Positions 60,079-64,000 of a stretch of DNA of 64,000 nucleotides are shown in pieces. Source of the stretch: Amaricoccus sp003258405. GTDB lineage: Bacteria; Pseudomonadota; Alphaproteobacteria; Rhodobacterales; Rhodobacteraceae. Made by a program: the position numbers and the translations under genes. A model generated the notes under the pieces. The model was not told where the DNA came from, made no database searches, and worked only from the letters and a program-made list of their open reading frames with translations. The first letter of the stretch is position 1. Each line of letters starts with the position of its first letter. The stretch is from contig NZ_CP171225.1 in NCBI RefSeq assembly GCF_043226085.1, positions 3,596,001 through 3,660,000 on the forward strand, in the 5' to 3' direction.

Positions 60079-62957
60079 TTCTTTCTCGCGGTTTCGGGCT
60101 TGCGGGCCGCGGCTGCGGCCTTGCGCGCGGCGGCTTTCTTCGCGGGCCCCGACAGCGCGGCGGCCTCGTCGTTGCCGTCCCGGTCGATCGCCTCGCGGAT
60201 CTTGGCCTCGAGCGCCTTCTGCTTGGCATCGGCATGGATCTTCAGGCCGAAGATGTCCTTCACGTAGAAGACGTCCACCGCCTGCTTGCCGTAGGTCGCG
60301 ACGATCGAGGAGGCGATCGAGATATTGCCGCGCCGGAAGGCCCGCGAGAGATCGAAGAGCAGCCCCGGCCGGTCGAAGGTCTCGACCTCGACGATGGTGT
60401 AGATGTCGCTGCCGGAATTGTCGAAGCTGATCCGGGTCGGCACCACGAACTTGCGCTCGCGCGGCTTCACCCGCTCCTTCTCCTTCAGCGCCTCGCTGGC
60501 AAGGATCTCGCCCTGGAGGGTGCGGCGCACGCTGCTCCGGAGCCGGGTCTGCCGCGACTTTTCATAGGGCTTGCCGTCGGCGTCCTGGATCCAGAAGGCC
60601 GCGGTCGCCACCCCGTCGCTGGTGATGTAGCTCCGCGCATCGACCACGTTCGCGCCGACGAGCGCCAGCGCCCCGGTGAGCCGGGCAAAGATCCCCGGAT
60701 GGTCGGTCATCGCGAAACAGGCCCGCGTCGCGTCGCGGGCGGGATCGAGCTCGATCGCGATCGCCGCCTCGTCGCTCGGCAGGTTGCGCAGAAGCTTGGC
60801 GAAGATCACATGGGTGCGCGTGTCGAACCCGAGCCAGTAGGGCGGGTAATGGCGCATGCACTCGAGCTGGATCTCCTCGGCGCTCCAGCCGGTGAGCGCC
60901 GCCTCGAGCTCCTCCTTGGCATGGGCCTCCCGCTCGGGCCGCCCGAGCGCCTGGCTGCCGCCGGTCAGGAATTCGAGCGTCTCGCCATAGAGCGCGCGCA
61001 GGAGCGAGGCCTTCCAGTTGTTCCAGACATTCGGCCCGACGCCGCGGATGTCGCAGACGGTGAGCACCGTCAGGAGCTTGAGGCGCGTCGGGCTCTTCAC
61101 CGTCTTCGCGAAGTCGCGCACCGTGCGCGGGTCCGTCAGGTCGCGCTTCTGCGCGACATCCGACATCAGCAGGTGGTGGCGCACCAGCCAGACGACGAGA
61201 TCGGTCTCCTCGGCGTTGAGCCCGAGCCGCGGGCAGACCTTCTGCGCGATCTCCGCGCCATAGACGGAATGATCCTGCCCCGATCCCTTGCCGATGTCAT
61301 GGAGCAGCAGCGCGACATAGAGCACCCGCCGGTTCACCCCGCGCGAGAGGATGCGCGTCGAGGTCGGCATCTGGTGGCGCATCTCGCCGCGCTCGATCTT
61401 GCTCAGGGTCGAGATCACCCGGATCGTGTGCTCGTCCACCGTGTAGTGATGATACATGTTGAACTGCATCATCGCGACGATCCGGCCGAATTCCGGCACG
61501 AAGGCGCCGAGCACGCCGACCTCGTTCATCAGCCGCAGCACCCGCTCGGGGTTGTTGTGGTTGAGCAGCAGGTCGAGGAAGATCTGGTTGGCTTCCGGGT
61601 CGCGCCGCATCCTGTCGTCGATCAGGTCGAGATTGGCGACCACGAGGCGCAGCACGTCGGGATGGATCGGAATGCCGGTGACGAGCCCCTCCTTGAAGAT
61701 GCGCAGCATGTTGACCGGATCGGTAAAGAACTTCGCCGGATCCGCCACATCTATGCGGCCGTGCTTCAGCCGGTAGCCCGGCCCGGTCTTGTCGCGCTCG
61801 TAGGAGAAGACGTTGCGGAAGGCGCGCGAGAGGCCGGGCTTGGCCTTCACGTGCCGCGCCTCGAGCGCGGCGGAGAAGATGCGGGTGAGATCGCCCACGT
61901 GCTTGGCGTGGGTGAAATAGTCCTGCATGAAGCGCTCGACCGCCCGCTGCCCGGTGGTCTGCCGGTAGCCGAGCCGCTCGGACACCTCGACCTGCATGTC
62001 GAAGCTCAGCTGCTCGGTCGCGCGCCGGTTGATGAGATGGAGATGGACCCGCGTGGTCCAGAGGAAGGCCGCCGCCTCGACGAAGATGCTGTATTCCTCG
62101 GGGCTGAACACGCCGATCTTCACCAGATCCTCGGGGCTGCGGACGTTGTTGAGGTATTTCGCGATCCAGAACAGCATCTGGAGGTCGCGCAGGCCCCCCT
62201 TGCCCTCCTTCACGTTCGGTTCGAGCAGATAGCGCGTGCTGCCCTGCCGCCGGTGCCGCTCGGCGCGTTCCTCGAGCTTCATCTCCACGAACTCGGGGCC
62301 GGTGCCCTTGAAGAGCTCGGACCAGAGCCGGTCGTTCAGGGTCTGCGCGAGATCCGCATCGCCCCAGATGTGCCGCTGCTCGAGCAGCGCCGTGCGGATC
62401 GTCGAGTCCTTCTTGCCGAGCCGGATGCAGTCGTCGATCGTGCGCACCGAATGCCCGACCTTCATCTTCAGGTCCCAGAGGCAGTAGAGCGCGCTCTCGA
62501 TCAGGCTCTCGCCCCAGGCGGTCTGCTTGTAGGGGGTGAGAAACAGCAGATCGACATCCGAGAACGGCGCCATCTCGCCCCGGCCGTAGCCGCCCACCGC
62601 CACGAGCGAGATCCGCTCGCTGGCCGTGGGGTTGGGGCGCCGGTGGAGATGGGTCGCGGCGAGGTCGAGCACCAGCCGCATGATCTGGTCGGTGAGCCAG
62701 GAATAGTCATAGACCGCGCGATAGGCCTCGCGCGGCGTCTGCGCGATGCGCTCGGCGATGGCGGCGCGCCCGGCCTCGAACACCTCGCGCAGCACGAGGA
62801 CAGCCTCCTGCCGCAGCTGGGACTTGTCGGAGGTGGCCGCCGCGATGGCGGTGATGCGGTCCCGGACGGCCGCGATGTCGAGAAGGTCGCCCGGTCTTTC
62901 GGCCAGTCCTGCCCAGGGCTCGTCGCTCGTGGGCAGGAGGCTCTGCTCAGTAGCCAA
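60075..62957 (-). CDS. glnD: PII uridylyltransferase/uridylyl-removing enzyme
   Basis: Senses glutamine and adds UMP to, or removes it from, the PII proteins, the main nitrogen control step. 960 residues: nucleotidyltransferase (VAVGGYGRGEMAPFSDVDLL, about 105-125), HD domain (VDEHTIRVISTLSKIERG, LLHDIGKGSGQDHS, about 490-560) and two C-terminal ACT domains (ATRACFAMTDHPGIFARLTG and IVEVETFDRPGLLFDLSRA). The start is TTG 62957. It overlaps the upstream gene by 11 bases and murJ by four. Confidence 0.96.
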   Translation of the reverse strand: MATEQSLLPTSDEPWAGLAERPGDLLDIAAVRDRITAIAAATSDKSQLRQEAVLVLREVFEAGRAAIAERIAQTPREAYRAVYDYSWLTDQIMRLVLDLAATHLHRRPNPTASERISLVAVGGYGRGEMAPFSDVDLLFLTPYKQTAWGESLIESALYCLWDLKMKVGHSVRTIDDCIRLGKKDSTIRTALLEQRHIWGDADLAQTLNDRLWSELFKGTGPEFVEMKLEERAERHRRQGSTRYLLEPNVKEGKGGLRDLQMLFWIAKYLNNVRSPEDLVKIGVFSPEEYSIFVEAAAFLWTTRVHLHLINRRATEQLSFDMQVEVSERLGYRQTTGQRAVERFMQDYFTHAKHVGDLTRIFSAALEARHVKAKPGLSRAFRNVFSYERDKTGPGYRLKHGRIDVADPAKFFTDPVNMLRIFKEGLVTGIPIHPDVLRLVVANLDLIDDRMRRDPEANQIFLDLLLNHNNPERVLRLMNEVGVLGAFVPEFGRIVAMMQFNMYHHYTVDEHTIRVISTLSKIERGEMRHQMPTSTRILSRGVNRRVLYVALLLHDIGKGSGQDHSVYGAEIAQKVCPRLGLNAEETDLVVWLVRHHLLMSDVAQKRDLTDPRTVRDFAKTVKSPTRLKLLTVLTVCDIRGVGPNVWNNWKASLLRALYGETLEFLTGGSQALGRPEREAHAKEELEAALTGWSAEEIQLECMRHYPPYWLGFDTRTHVIFAKLLRNLPSDEAAIAIELDPARDATRACFAMTDHPGIFARLTGALALVGANVVDARSYITSDGVATAAFWIQDADGKPYEKSRQTRLRSSVRRTLQGEILASEALKEKERVKPRERKFVVPTRISFDNSGSDIYTIVEVETFDRPGLLFDLSRAFRRGNISIASSIVATYGKQAVDVFYVKDIFGLKIHADAKQKALEAKIREAIDRDGNDEAAALSGPAKKAAARKAAAAARKPETARKK

Positions 62958-64000
62958 TTGTGTCGAAACTCCGTGCCGCAGGCCGGATCACCGTCGAGGT
63001 GCCGCCGCGCACCTCATAGATCGCGAGATTGCGCTGGTTGGTGCCGTTGGGCAGCAGCCGGAACGGGCCGGTCGCGCCGAGGAAGCCCGAGCTCTTGGTC
63101 AGCCGGGCGGCGGAGAAGGGGCTGCCGCCATCGACGCGGGCTTCCGCGATCAGCGCGCCGATCGCCGCCACGCCGTCGAAGGCGAGCCCGGCAAGCGCCG
63201 CCGGCTGCTCGCCATAGGCGTTGTGATAGCGGCCGTTGAAGGCGCCGGCATAGCTCGGATCGGGCGCGACGAAGACACCGCCCTGCAGGCTGTCGAGCGC
63301 GAGGATCTCGGCCGAATCCGCCCAGCGCTGCATGCCGAGGAAGGCGACCTGGCCCGAGGCGAGCCCGTCGCGGCGCAGGGCCTCGGCGATATAGCCGAGC
63401 CCGCCGGTCGGGCCGTCGGTGAGGATGACGGCGTTGGCGCCACGGGCGTTGAGCGCCGCCGCCGCCGGTCCGGCCGCCGATTCAATCGCCTGCACCGAGA
63501 GGTTGTAGGGCTCGGAGGCGACCAGCGTCGCACCCCGGCGCTGGATCGCGCCGGCCGCGGCATCGCGCGCCGTCTCGCCCTCGAGGCCCGAGGGATAGAC
63601 GATGCCGTAGTTCCGCAGCCCCTGCGACAGGCCGTAGGCGACGAGACTGTCGGCGGTATTGGCGAAGGTCGCGCCGAGCACATAGACCGTGTCGCTCGCC
63701 ACCTCGGGGTTGTTGCTCATCGAGAGCATCTTGATGCCGGCGGCGCGCGCCACCGGTTCGGCCCCCGCGGTCGCGGTCGAGAACAGCGGCCCGACGATGA
63801 TCTTCGCGCCTTCCGCCACGGCCTGATTCGCCGCCGCCGCGCCACCGTCGGTGGTGCCGGAGGTCGGGTAGACCTTGAGATCGATCGTGGCGTTCTGGAG
63901 CCCGGTCTGGGCGAGCTGGGCGGCGTTGATGAGGCTCCGGCCGATCATCTCCTTGCCCGGATCGCCCGATCCGGTCGGCACCAGCAGCGCGACCGTCACC
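62947..64000 (-). CDS. Periplasmic-binding-fold protein (penicillin-binding protein activator/LppC-like), partial
   Basis: The C-terminal 350 or so residues of a type I periplasmic-binding fold protein; the N-terminus is outside the window. Segments: VALLVPTGSGDPGKEMIGRS, IIVGPLFSTATAGAEPVARA, MLSMSNNPEVASDTVYVLG and QPAALAGLAFDGVAAIGALI. This fits both Leu/Ile/Val-type binding proteins and LpoA/LppC-like activators of penicillin-binding proteins. The absence of transporter genes nearby and the linkage to murJ favour the cell-wall role, without proof. It overlaps glnD by 11 bases. Confidence 0.8.
   Translation of the reverse strand, partial: VTVALLVPTGSGDPGKEMIGRSLINAAQLAQTGLQNATIDLKVYPTSGTTDGGAAAANQAVAEGAKIIVGPLFSTATAGAEPVARAAGIKMLSMSNNPEVASDTVYVLGATFANTADSLVAYGLSQGLRNYGIVYPSGLEGETARDAAAGAIQRRGATLVASEPYNLSVQAIESAAGPAAAALNARGANAVILTDGPTGGLGYIAEALRRDGLASGQVAFLGMQRWADSAEILALDSLQGGVFVAPDPSYAGAFNGRYHNAYGEQPAALAGLAFDGVAAIGALIAEARVDGGSPFSAARLTKSSGFLGATGPFRLLPNGTNQRNLAIYEVRGGTSTVIRPAARSFDTIGY

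Noticed and set aside
60234..63239. 1001-codon plus-strand frame opposite glnD
   Set aside because: Antisense to glnD, whose three domain types are intact; no start signal or motif.

Overview
The window is a high-GC chromosomal segment of an alphaproteobacterium, most likely a Rhodobacteraceae member. Reasons: the pyrH-frr-uppS-cdsA-dxr-rseP-bamA-skp-fabZ-lpxA-lpxI-lpxB order, with LpxI instead of LpxH; murJ-glnD back to back; a sorbitol dehydrogenase of the Rhodobacter SmoS type; and a fragment of a gene-transfer-agent-type tail gene. The species is not identifiable by eye.

Layout. (1) 1-12.1 kb, mostly housekeeping: trpE and a PpiD-like periplasmic foldase on the minus strand, an orphan hybrid histidine kinase, then on the plus strand the ABC-F ATPase uup, a small catabolic set (cytosine-deaminase-like amidohydrolase, GNAT acetyltransferase, nitrilase-fold amidohydrolase), and rsfS-rlmH. 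(2) 12.4-16.3 kb: a secreted type I sulfatase and an AraC-type regulator. (3) 16.5-29.2 kb: a dense locus for tricarboxylate uptake and oxidation. A TctDE two-component system is divergent from tctC, a tctA-tctB gene fusion, a PrpF/4-oxalomesaconate-tautomerase-like isomerase, a universal stress protein and a 2-hydroxyacid dehydrogenase. Next to it is a gntR-tcuA-tcuB operon (tricarballylate dehydrogenase and its Fe-S/membrane partner), divergent from an AbrB-family transporter across one palindromic operator with overlapping promoters. Inferred route: sense and import a tricarboxylate, isomerise it, oxidise it to cis-aconitate and feed the TCA cycle. (4) 29.3-34.9 kb: accessory regulators and short-chain dehydrogenases, including a SmoS-like sorbitol dehydrogenase, one decayed SDR and a polyol-type AraC regulator.

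(5) 35.0-40.5 kb: a mosaic of mobile-element debris (a gene-transfer-agent tail gene fragment and an IS3-type transposase whose catalytic Glu codon is now a stop), a brnT-brnA toxin-antitoxin pair with a clear inverted-repeat operator, and a run of small phage-like genes (DUF2312/GapR-like, zinc-ribbon, YkgJ-like Cys cluster) ending at a tRNA-Arg(ACG) gene. No integrase is visible, so this looks like the remnant or edge of a tRNA-linked element. (6) 40.9-44.3 kb: an NMT1/THI5-type ABC transporter and a flavodoxin-fold NAD(P)H oxidoreductase. (7) 44.3-64.0 kb: conserved core for translation (rpsB, tsf, frr), pyrimidine, lipid, isoprenoid, outer-membrane and lipid A biogenesis, then murJ, glnD and a partial periplasmic-binding-fold gene running off the right end.

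All calls come from reading translated sequence, motifs and spacing. No database search was run.
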